This document shows, one piece after another, positions 1 to 6,294 of a stretch of DNA of 6,300 bases. The DNA comes from Chloroflexota bacterium (lineage in GTDB: Bacteria; Chloroflexota; Anaerolineae; Anaerolineales; Villigracilaceae), in assembly GCA_021796315.1 (NCBI GenBank), contig JAJYOH010000367.1, positions 1 through 6,300 of the forward strand. The letters are read 5' to 3'. The notes below the pieces were generated by a model. That model was not told where the DNA came from. It did no database searches and was given only the letters and a program-made list of their open reading frames with translations. Both the position numbers and the translations under genes were made by a program. Positions within the stretch are counted from its first letter, which is position 1; every line of letters starts with the position of its first letter.

Positions 1-55
1 CCCCCTTCTTTTTGAGAAGATGCTTGCAGATCCCGTATCGGGAGTTGTCTGGCAT
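1..55 (-). CDS. Possible start of a gene continuing past the left edge (partial)
   Basis: Downstream of the 71-100 promoter, the ATG at 55 opens a frame that stays open to the edge for 18 codons (MPDNSRYGICKHLLKKKG). It would begin only about 9 nt after the predicted transcript start and has no Shine-Dalgarno, so it would be nearly leaderless. The alternative is that 1-63 is an untranslated leader. A purine-rich AGAAGGGGG (9-1) at the very edge would then be the ribosome site for a start just outside, and two small hairpins (31-43 and 5-19) would lie within the leader. The product cannot be identified from this fragment. Confidence 0.25.
   Translation of the reverse strand, partial: MPDNSRYGICKHLLKKKG
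31..43. repeat. Small inverted repeat in the leader left of the promoter
   Basis: TCCCG and CGGGA arms (31-35 and 39-43) around a 3-nt loop lie about 20-30 nt after the predicted transcript start on the minus strand. It could be a short RNA hairpin or a second operator half. There is no T-run after it, so it is not a terminator. Confidence 0.3.
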
Positions 56-65
56 TTGGAGAAGC

Positions 66-80
66 ACGGTATTATACCGT
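66..80. promoter_or_regulatory. Palindrome covering the -10 box, candidate operator
   Basis: A perfect inverted repeat with 7-bp arms and a single central base (ACGGTAT, T, ATACCGT on the plus strand). It includes the whole TATAAT box. A dimeric repressor bound here would block RNA polymerase. The central part of the symmetry comes partly from TATAAT itself, but the outer ACGG/CCGT bases do not, which supports a real site. The regulator is unknown. Confidence 0.5.
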
Positions 81-100
81 AAAGATTTGGATTCGGTCAA
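71..100 (-). promoter_or_regulatory. Near-consensus sigma-70-type promoter pointing out of the left edge
   Basis: The minus strand has TTGACC (100-95, five of six matches to the -35 consensus), an 18-nt spacer (94-77), and a perfect TATAAT (76-71). The -35 box begins 6 nt after the stop of the second RCK gene. Transcription would start near 63-65 and leave the window leftward, so the next gene has its own promoter. Confidence 0.75.
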
Positions 101-106
101 TTTCGT

Positions 107-808
107 TTACTTGGCGTCCTTCTTCAACTCACGCACGGGATAAACCGGATGAGCCAGCAGCTCAGAAAGTTTTTGCGCGCCGTCGGCACTGGCAACTGCC
201 AGAATCTCATCGCCTTCCTGGAAAGTACTATCGCCGCGCGGCAATGTCATTTTGCCATCACGGATAATGGCGGCGATGATGCAATGCTCGGCCAATCCAA
301 GGTCCTTGAGCGCCACGCCAATTGCCTTGGCACCGGCGGGAATCTTTTCTTCGACGAACGCGTAATTTCCGCGACGAATTTTATAGAGCGTCATCATGTC
401 GCCGAGGGACATCTCCTCCGCCACAAGCCGCGCCAAGATGTCGGCTTGATTAAGAGCGATATCAACGCCCATTTCAGGTGTGAAAAGCCAGGCGTTCTTC
501 GGGTTATTAATGCGGGCAATGACACGCGGCACATTGAATTCAAAGCGCGCCAGCGATGTAACCACCAAATTGGTATCGTCAGAACCGGTTACGCTTGCCA
601 GGACATTCGCGCGAGTCACGCCCGCCTGTTCGAGAACAACGGGTGAACTGCCATCACCTTCCATGATTGTTTCAGGAGGAAGTTCCTGTTTAAGTTTATC
701 CAGAAGAGAGGTGCGCTCTTCGATGACTTTAACTTGATATCCACTGCCAAGCAGGAGGGACGCAAGGTGCGAACCGGTATTGCCTCCACCGACAACAATA
801 ACGTACAT
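107..808 (-). CDS. TrkA/KtrA-like RCK protein (second of a tandem pair)
   Basis: A 233-aa cytoplasmic RCK protein with a TrkA_N Rossmann domain (about 1-125) and a TrkA_C domain (about 149-207). The nucleotide turn is GGGNTG (7-12), and beta-2 ends in E30 (VIEE), where its upstream neighbour has Asp. Both acidic residues fit NAD(H) or adenine-nucleotide binding. The two chains keep collinear features (VPRVxAR at 93-99 here, VPRVVAR at 92-98 in the neighbour) but otherwise diverge, so they are old paralogues and not a recent duplication. The start at 808 is supported by AAAGGAGG (817-824), 8 nt upstream. It follows the neighbour's stop by only 2 nt, which suggests translational coupling and near-equal amounts of both proteins. 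A mixed ring, equivalent to the two-unit E. coli TrkA, is a reasonable inference. The charged C-terminal extension (about 220-233) is not part of the core fold. Confidence 0.9.
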   Translation of the reverse strand: MYVIVVGGGNTGSHLASLLLGSGYQVKVIEERTSLLDKLKQELPPETIMEGDGSSPVVLEQAGVTRANVLASVTGSDDTNLVVTSLARFEFNVPRVIARINNPKNAWLFTPEMGVDIALNQADILARLVAEEMSLGDMMTLYKIRRGNYAFVEEKIPAGAKAIGVALKDLGLAEHCIIAAIIRDGKMTLPRGDSTFQEGDEILAVASADGAQKLSELLAHPVYPVRELKKDAK

Positions 809-810
809 GG

Positions 811-1470
811 CTACATCCTCCTTTCCAAACCAAACATTTCTTCCACGCGTTCCATTGCCGAAGAAAGAACAGCCAAATGGATTCTATCGCCTTCCTGAAT
901 CTCAGATCCGGACAACGGCAGAAACGCCTGATCCTCCCGGGTAATGGAAACCACAACTACCTCGCCGGGAATGGAAATATGACTGACAGTGCGCCCCGCC
1001 AATTGAGGCGAAGCTTCGATCACTATCAGCGAGGCTTCCCCTTGTCCGAATGTGTAAACCACATCCAGGTCTGTGTGAGTAACGACCTCGCAGATGCGTT
1101 CCGCACCCCAATTGGTGGTTGATATCGTCATCAGTCCGAGGCGTTTATAAATCTCCGCCTGACGCGGATCATATAAACGCGCAACAACGCGCGGCACATG
1201 AAAAATATTACGGGCAATGCGTGCTGCAACAATGTTGGCGTTATCAGATGAACTGGCCGCTATAAAAGCGTCGGCGCTTTCCACGCCAGCTTCGATCAGA
1301 ACATTACGATCAAAGCCGAGGCCGCGTACGACTTTGCCCTTGAAATTGGAACCAAGCCGCGCAATCGCATTTGCATCATGGTCAATCACCGTGACGGCAT
1401 GATTCTGCTCCGCCAGGATCAAGCTGACCTGAAAACCAACGCGGCCGCACCCCATAACGATAACTTTCAT
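811..1470 (-). CDS. TrkA/KtrA-like RCK protein (first of a tandem pair), nucleotide-binding regulator of ion transport
   Basis: A 219-aa cytoplasmic RCK protein: TrkA_N Rossmann domain (about 1-120) and TrkA_C ligand domain (about 143-203). The glycine-rich turn GCGRVG is at 7-12. The acidic residue ending beta-2 is D30 in VIDHD, typical of NAD(H) binding and ATP/ADP gating in Trk/Ktr regulators. These proteins form rings on K+ channels such as TrkH or KtrB and control their opening. One RCK unit per chain is KtrA-sized, about half of E. coli TrkA. I chose the ATG at 1470 over an upstream in-frame ATG at 1521, because AAGGAGG (1480-1486) sits 9 nt before it, the Rossmann beta-1 begins right at this Met, and the longer version would overlap the ATPase gene. 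The last codons also carry the ribosome site of the next gene. No TrkH/KtrB gene is visible, so the partner is unknown. Confidence 0.9.
   Translation of the reverse strand: MKVIVMGCGRVGFQVSLILAEQNHAVTVIDHDANAIARLGSNFKGKVVRGLGFDRNVLIEAGVESADAFIAASSSDNANIVAARIARNIFHVPRVVARLYDPRQAEIYKRLGLMTISTTNWGAERICEVVTHTDLDVVYTFGQGEASLIVIEASPQLAGRTVSHISIPGEVVVVSITREDQAFLPLSGSEIQEGDRIHLAVLSSAMERVEEMFGLERRM
817..824 (-). promoter_or_regulatory. Shine-Dalgarno of the second RCK gene, inside the end of the first
   Basis: AAAGGAGG on the minus strand overlaps the codons for the last residues (ERRM) of the preceding RCK gene. It lies 8 nt before the ATG at 808. Ribosomes finishing the first gene would be placed to re-initiate on the second, so the two products are probably made in coupled fashion. 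Confidence 0.9.
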
Positions 1471-1479
1471 AGTGACATG

Positions 1480-1486
1480 CCTCCTT
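1480..1486 (-). promoter_or_regulatory. Shine-Dalgarno of the first RCK gene (decides its start)
   Basis: AAGGAGG on the minus strand, 9 nt before the ATG at 1470, in the 22-nt gap after the ATPase stop. It selects this ATG over an in-frame ATG 17 codons upstream at 1521. Confidence 0.9.
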
Positions 1487-1492
1487 CCGCTT

Positions 1493-4306
1493 TCACGAAA
1501 CCAGTTGACTATGACTAACATTTATCCGATTTAAACGACGAACGATTGCCTTACGTATCCATTCCAGCGAGTATAGCACGGGTGCAAACAGACCAAGTCC
1601 AATCCAGAAAAATCCCGGAAGCGGCACATGCTGGAATATGCGCGCCAGGGGCCCAACATAGATCAGCGCCACAATGGTTCCAATTTCAAGCGCAATCGCA
1701 AACAATAAATTCTTGTTACTCAGCCAACCCAGATAAGTACTGCGAATCTGCGTCGAACGACATGCAAACACATTCCCGACTTGCGACATAACCACACCGG
1801 CATGAAAGACCGTGACTGCGGTTATATGTACTTTTTCCGGATCCAGCGCTAATTTTAAACTCTCCGGAATAATAAGTGATGACAGCCAGGGCAATTGCAA
1901 TTGAGCGACATTCCCCGATAACAAGTACACAGCCAAGAAACCGGCATAACACAAAGCCGCTTCGATCGGCCCCAGCCAGCCAAAGGCGCGGCCAAGCAGA
2001 CCACGATCCAGCAATGGTTGGTTACGCGGACGCGGCGGATGGCGCATAATATCCGGTTCGGGTTTTTCCATGCCCAACGCCAAAGCAGGGAATAGATCAG
2101 TGCCGAGGTCAATAGCCAGGATTTGCCTGACCGTCAAGGCGAGAGGAATGGCGGGAAAAGATGCAGTCACCATAAAGGGCAGAATCTCCGGTACATTGCT
2201 CGAGAAAATATAGGTAATAAATTTGCGGATATTATCGAACACCGCACGGCCTTCTTCGATGGCGGCAACAATCGCCCCAAAATTATCAGTAGTCAAAATA
2301 ATATCCGCGGCTTCCTTCGCCACATCCGTCCCGACAATGCCCATGGCAATGCCAACATCCGCTTTGCGAAGTGCAGGCGCATCGTTGACGCCGTCACCGG
2401 TCACTGCCACCACATCGCCGCGTGCTTGAAAGGCCGCAACGAGACGTAATTTATGTTCAGGCGCCATGCGTGAGAAAAGAACTTCCTTTTTGAGAATCGC
2501 CTGAAGTTCAGCGTCGTTCATTGCATCCAATTCTGCGCCGGTCAGGATAACGGGATTGGGTGTGATGATCATTCCCACGCGCCTCGCAATGGATTCGGCG
2601 GTCAGGCCATAATCACCGGTAATCATCGCGATCCGAATACCCGCCTCGCAGCAAACCCGCACTGCCTTCTCAACCTCAGGCCGCGGCGGATCCATCATTG
2701 CCATCAGCCCGAGGAAGGTCAACTCCTGTTCGACGTTCTCAACCGTATAATGTCCGGAACGAAGCGGAAGCTCGCGCTGCGCAAAAGCCAGGACGCGCAA
2801 AGCGCCGCGCGCGTAATCGTCATTGGCCGCCAGAATTTCCGCTTTCAATTCATTATCGAGAGAAACGACTTCTCCATTCACAAGAGCAGAAGTGCAAAGC
2901 TGGAGGATTTCACGCGGCGCGCCTTTGATAAAGGCAATTTCTTTATCTGCCGTGCGGTGAATCGTTGTCATGCGCTTGCGGCGGGCGTCGAACGGGATCT
3001 CATGCACACGCGGATAAATAGCATTCAAAGATTCATCGGTCACGCCCGCCTTCAAGGCCGCAACTTTCAAAGCCGCTTCGGTTTGATCGCCCAGGCTCGT
3101 CCAATACGGGTGCTCCGGCGAAGGCGGATTAATGCGGGAGTTATTGCATCTCTGGCCGGCATGTAAGAGAAGATTCAAATCGTTTTCGAACAATTTTCCT
3201 GCCGGGACAGGCGAGAATCCGCCTTTCGGTTCATACCCGACGCCGGAAACTTTCAGCCGTTGGCGAGCCACCCAAACCTCGCGGACGGTCATCTGGTTTT
3301 GTGTGAGCGTACCACTTTTATCGGTGCATATAACGGAGACAGTTCCAAGCGTCTCCACGATGGAAAGTTTTTTGGCGAGCACATCGCGTTGCGCCAAACG
3401 CTGAACGGCCATCGCCAGCGAGAGAGTCAAAGTGGCCTGCAAACCTTCAGGGATGACAGCAACAATGATACCCAATGTCAACAAAGCCAGCTCGCCGGGC
3501 TTCATTCCCAAATCGAAAAAGCCGACTACCGCGACGATTGCGCCAACGCCCAACGCAGTCCAGGTTGTTAGTTTGCCGAGGTGCTTCAATTCAATTTGGA
3601 ATCTTGTCGGTTCCTCTTTGACGGCCTGGGCCAATTGTGCGATCCGCCCAAACTGAGTCAACATGCCTGTGGCGTAGGCCACAGCACGGCCGGTTCCCGA
3701 AGCGACGGATGTCCCGGCAAAGATCAAATTGGAGCGTTCCAATTCGCTGACGGTGGATTGCAAAGACGCGTCCGCTGTTTTTCGAACCGGGACGGCCTCG
3801 CCGGTCAAGGTCGAGTTATTGACGCGCAATCCATATTCCTCCACCACGCGTGCATCCACCGAAATATTATCGCCTTCGGCCAGGATTAACACATCACCTG
3901 GCACCAGTTCACTGGAAGGAATGTGAACGTCCTCGCCGTCGCGAATGGCGCGGGCATAGGAAGGCAGCACCTGCCTGAGTTTTTCGATGGCTTGCTCGGC
4001 GCGATATTCCCGCCAAAACGATAAAGCAGAGTTCATCAGAACCAGAGTCCAGATAACGGAACCCAGCACGATCTCCCTCTGCAAAAACATCGCCGCACCA
4101 ACTCCAAGCAAAAGGAAAGCTTGCGGATGAGCGAACTGAACGATCCATCTTTTCCAAATGGGGGTCGTCTTTTGTTCAGAAAGGAGATTGGGCCCGTACA
4201 ACGAGCGGCGCGATTCCGCCTCGGCGGAGGCAATGCCGTTTGGTGATGTCTCAAGAGCCTTGTAGACATCGGGCGGACGCAAGCTGTAAATCGGTGTGGA
4301 ACTCAT
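1493..4306 (-). CDS. P2-type cation-transporting ATPase, Na,K-ATPase-like (possible Na+ and/or K+ pump)
   Basis: Complete 937-aa P-type ATPase of the cytoplasmic membrane that uses ATP to move cations. Order: N-terminal cation-ATPase domain (about 5-45), M1-M2 (60-97), actuator with TGEA (168-171), M3-M4 (246-295) with the PEGL kink (286-289), phosphorylation motif DKSGT (329-333, phospho-Asp D329), nucleotide domain with KGAP (461-464), DPPRP (539-543), TGD (563-565), hinge TGDGVND (636-642), then M5-M10. Ion-site residues follow Na,K-ATPase more than SERCA: SSNVPEI in M5 (S703, N704, E707), DLGTD in M6 (D733, D737), and a Na,K-like ending EWIRKAIVRR (915-924). N845 stands where Na,K-ATPase has its site-III Asp. 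TGEA and DKSGT are variants of the usual TGES and DKTGT. No beta-subunit gene is visible. The start at 4306 fits the family N-terminus but has no Shine-Dalgarno. Ca2+ transport remains possible. Confidence 0.9.
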   Translation of the reverse strand: MSSTPIYSLRPPDVYKALETSPNGIASAEAESRRSLYGPNLLSEQKTTPIWKRWIVQFAHPQAFLLLGVGAAMFLQREIVLGSVIWTLVLMNSALSFWREYRAEQAIEKLRQVLPSYARAIRDGEDVHIPSSELVPGDVLILAEGDNISVDARVVEEYGLRVNNSTLTGEAVPVRKTADASLQSTVSELERSNLIFAGTSVASGTGRAVAYATGMLTQFGRIAQLAQAVKEEPTRFQIELKHLGKLTTWTALGVGAIVAVVGFFDLGMKPGELALLTLGIIVAVIPEGLQATLTLSLAMAVQRLAQRDVLAKKLSIVETLGTVSVICTDKSGTLTQNQMTVREVWVARQRLKVSGVGYEPKGGFSPVPAGKLFENDLNLLLHAGQRCNNSRINPPSPEHPYWTSLGDQTEAALKVAALKAGVTDESLNAIYPRVHEIPFDARRKRMTTIHRTADKEIAFIKGAPREILQLCTSALVNGEVVSLDNELKAEILAANDDYARGALRVLAFAQRELPLRSGHYTVENVEQELTFLGLMAMMDPPRPEVEKAVRVCCEAGIRIAMITGDYGLTAESIARRVGMIITPNPVILTGAELDAMNDAELQAILKKEVLFSRMAPEHKLRLVAAFQARGDVVAVTGDGVNDAPALRKADVGIAMGIVGTDVAKEAADIILTTDNFGAIVAAIEEGRAVFDNIRKFITYIFSSNVPEILPFMVTASFPAIPLALTVRQILAIDLGTDLFPALALGMEKPEPDIMRHPPRPRNQPLLDRGLLGRAFGWLGPIEAALCYAGFLAVYLLSGNVAQLQLPWLSSLIIPESLKLALDPEKVHITAVTVFHAGVVMSQVGNVFACRSTQIRSTYLGWLSNKNLLFAIALEIGTIVALIYVGPLARIFQHVPLPGFFWIGLGLFAPVLYSLEWIRKAIVRRLNRINVSHSQLVS

Positions 4307-4314
4307 AGATAGAT

Positions 4315-4343
4315 AAAAACGGGAGGCCGGCCCGTCTCCCGTT
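4315..4343 (-). terminator. Intrinsic terminator-like hairpin between permease and ATPase genes
   Basis: On the minus strand the arms AACGGGAG (4343-4336) and CTCCCGTT (4325-4318) pair perfectly around a 10-nt GC-rich loop. They run into TTTTT (4319-4315), the last two T's of which are paired in the stem on one reading. It begins 5 nt after the permease stop and fits a rho-independent terminator or attenuator. The T-run ends only 8 nt before the ATPase ATG, so the hairpin would also sit in the 5' leader of any read-through mRNA. Confidence 0.75.
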
Positions 4344-4348
4344 CGCTA

Positions 4349-6184
4349 TTATTCTTCGTCGCCCGGGGCGGTTTCTTTGGGAGCGCCACCCACAGTGGGC
4401 ACCTTCGGTTTGCTATCGAGATATTGATCAAGCAGGGACGGCGCTTCTGGGTGATCAGAATGGAGTGCATGATCATAATCTCCAGCCAGGATCGGTTCTG
4501 GTTCAAAACGCACCGGACGTCGCACACCAAACAATTCAAAGAAACGAGTCACGAAAACTAAAACGCGGCCTCGCAGGTCGTGGCGATATTCCTGCATTCT
4601 TAGCGACTGCCATTCCACAATGGAAGCCATCGAGCCTTGCACGCGCGCTTTTTCGCGCACAATGCGATGGATCGTTTTTGCGTCACGATACCCGATGGGG
4701 GAAATCAACAAGGCATTAGCGGCCAACACCAAGACGCTGAAAGAGATCAGAACCACCCAACCGCCTTCGTTCCACTTGCCCACGATCTGACCAATGAACA
4801 CGACACCAGAGAGTATCGCAGCAAAACCTGCCCCAAAGCTTCCCCAGAAGCGTGCCGAGCCTGTAGCTGTCGCCAGGATATGCTTGCGGATGGCAAAGCC
4901 CATCACCATGATCGGCATAAAGACACCGATGCCATAATAAGGTACAGCCGCGCTGAGATTACCTCTTACCAAAAGCTGAATTATGACGGCAACAATAAAT
5001 CCAGCAGTCACCGAGCGGGTAAACGTCCCAGCCGGATTACGATAAACAACGATCTCTGGAACTTCTCCGATGGCAACATCACGCCAGGCAGTTGCCTGTA
5101 AATCCTGAAACGCCGTCATGGAAGCCGCGGCCAACAAAGCTACAGCCAATATCTGGTACGCCCAATAAAGAATGATGCCTCCGGGGATTTCTCTAAACCC
5201 GATAAATGCCAGATTGGCTACCAGCGAACGACCCAGCGTACCGTCAAATACGTTGAAATGAAAAGCAAAATAGGCCAGAAAAGCAGTAGTAAAACCGCCA
5301 TAAAATAAGAAGGATGTTTGCACCATGCGGCCAATGCCAGACTTCCCGCTATAGAAATTCCACAAGCCGTTGAGTTTCTTCATGTGTTTCTTGCCCCACT
5401 TCACCAGGGCAAAATCTTCGTGGATGACAAATTGAATGCCGTTGGACATGGCTTCCAGGCCGGAGAGTGCCACCAAGCCTTTCATGGAAGCGGTCAGCAT
5501 GTGATACGCGGCTTGCCAAAAAGAGGGTGTGCTAATTTGTTCAGTAAAAGGCGCGGGTGGAACCGCACGGCCTTTTGCAATGAATAAACCAATTGCCATC
5601 ACAATCGATAGAAAACCAAAAATACCTAACAAGGTAAAGACCACGCGCGACGATTCGCCGCGCCCGCGAATGGTCAGCCACCAAGTGACCGCCGCCATGG
5701 CCGCCCCCAATCCGAAACGAACAGTCCAAACAATAGCATAAGAATTGGTGAGGGAAAGCAATTGTTCAACGCCCGAAAGGGTTGATACCACGATGGTAAA
5801 AACATAATCCTGGATCAAGACCACCGCAACAACCAGACTCAGACCGGGGGCTAGATAACGCATCGCGGCTGTGTACGAACCACCGCCTTCATTGAAGATA
5901 CCCAGCGAGTACATATACAAACCGCCAAATATGATATTTGCAAACGCAATGACAAGCACAGCAATGAAAGCATATTTTTGCAATCCATAAGGATGCAAGG
6001 CGCTCATCATTTCGCCAGTGGCATAAAAATAGGATGTGAAATAATCCACGCCGAAGAGGGCTACCGCCGCCAGCAGACCAATCTGCCCTGCACCGTGGAT
6101 ATGGGCGCTCTCCTGCTTCTCGACCGGCGCAATACGAAAGGAAAAGTAAACAATCACCAACAACAGAACAATGGAGAACAGCAT
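4349..6184 (-). CDS. KimA-type APC superfamily potassium permease (K+ uptake), without the C-terminal cytosolic domain
   Basis: Polytopic membrane protein of 611 aa with the APC/LeuT-type fold, resembling Bacillus KimA (YdaO), a high-affinity K+/H+ symporter. Visible matches to KimA as I remember it: D47 and Y54 in TM1 with the same 7-residue spacing as KimA D36/Y43; the NEGGGSY turn (98-104); a DYxxTxxxS motif at D126/T130/S134; and ALSGLEAMSNGI (239-250), where S241 replaces the KimA Thr. All of these are K+-site positions in KimA. Differences: an additional hydrophobic N-terminal segment (about 3-16), a longer basic loop (about 252-288), and a C-terminus after the last TM (about 476-494) of only about 115 residues, ending in an acidic, Pro-rich tail instead of the USP-like domain. 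The ATG at 6184 is the only plausible start, with a modest AGGT site 9 nt upstream. An amino-acid permease role is the main alternative, but the RCK genes downstream favour K+. Confidence 0.8.
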   Translation of the reverse strand: MLFSIVLLLVIVYFSFRIAPVEKQESAHIHGAGQIGLLAAVALFGVDYFTSYFYATGEMMSALHPYGLQKYAFIAVLVIAFANIIFGGLYMYSLGIFNEGGGSYTAAMRYLAPGLSLVVAVVLIQDYVFTIVVSTLSGVEQLLSLTNSYAIVWTVRFGLGAAMAAVTWWLTIRGRGESSRVVFTLLGIFGFLSIVMAIGLFIAKGRAVPPAPFTEQISTPSFWQAAYHMLTASMKGLVALSGLEAMSNGIQFVIHEDFALVKWGKKHMKKLNGLWNFYSGKSGIGRMVQTSFLFYGGFTTAFLAYFAFHFNVFDGTLGRSLVANLAFIGFREIPGGIILYWAYQILAVALLAAASMTAFQDLQATAWRDVAIGEVPEIVVYRNPAGTFTRSVTAGFIVAVIIQLLVRGNLSAAVPYYGIGVFMPIMVMGFAIRKHILATATGSARFWGSFGAGFAAILSGVVFIGQIVGKWNEGGWVVLISFSVLVLAANALLISPIGYRDAKTIHRIVREKARVQGSMASIVEWQSLRMQEYRHDLRGRVLVFVTRFFELFGVRRPVRFEPEPILAGDYDHALHSDHPEAPSLLDQYLDSKPKVPTVGGAPKETAPGDEE

Positions 6185-6193
6185 ATTTTTCTT

Positions 6194-6197
6194 ACCT
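6194..6197 (-). promoter_or_regulatory. Modest ribosome binding site of the permease gene
   Basis: AGGT on the minus strand, 9 nt before the ATG at 6184, matches four bases of the anti-Shine-Dalgarno. It is weaker than the sites of the two RCK genes. No convincing promoter was seen between here and the right edge, so the permease may be transcribed from further upstream. Confidence 0.45.
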
Positions 6198-6213
6198 GCT
6201 TGAAAAGGGGGAG

Positions 6214-6294
6214 TTACTCGCCAGCGATCTTAAAAGCATCTTCCAGCATTTTTAATTCACCAAGAAGGTGTTTGCGAGTGGTCTTGATCCAGGA
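6214..6294 (-). other. Short open tail upstream of the permease gene, possibly the end of an upstream gene
   Basis: In this minus-strand frame 26 codons run from just after a TAA at 6297-6295 to a TAA at 6216-6214. They read like a charged amphipathic C-terminus (for example KTTRKHLLGELKMLEDAFKI), but there is no ATG, GTG or TTG near the beginning, so it is not a gene by itself. Either a frameshift or base error separates it from an upstream gene, or the resemblance is chance and the upstream gene ends in another frame (stops at 6252 or 6257). The permease start lies 29 nt downstream. Confidence 0.25.

Noticed and set aside
45..75. Possible plus-strand promoter (TTGTCT, 19-nt spacer, TATTAT)
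   Set aside because: The -35 is poor and the spacer long. TATTAT arises from the palindrome, and no plus-strand gene follows.
149..646. 165-codon open frame on the plus strand opposite the second RCK gene
   Set aside because: It lies wholly antisense to a clear TrkA_N/TrkA_C protein, has no recognisable domain and is best explained as a shadow frame.
1467..1478. Mini-ORF ATG TCA CTA TGA overlapping the first RCK start
   Set aside because: Its ATG is only 1 nt from the GGAGG, too close for initiation, and three residues are unlikely to be meaningful.
1471..1521. Longer version of the first RCK protein starting at 1521
   Set aside because: The added 17 residues precede the Rossmann beta-1, overlap the ATPase end, and the strong Shine-Dalgarno at 1480-1486 supports the ATG at 1470.
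2750..3166. 138-codon plus-strand open frame opposite the ATPase nucleotide domain
   Set aside because: The minus strand holds conserved ATPase motifs across this stretch; the plus frame is a shadow.
4637..5101. 154-codon open frame on the plus strand opposite the permease gene
   Set aside because: It is rich in His, Arg and Gln as antisense translations often are, shows no family features, and the opposite strand encodes a convincing membrane protein.
4349..6184. Kup/TrkH-type K+ transporter identity for the permease
   Set aside because: The NEGGGSY turn, DYxxTxxxS and SGLEAMSN patterns and their order match KimA-type APC permeases; TrkH-type selectivity-loop repeats are absent.
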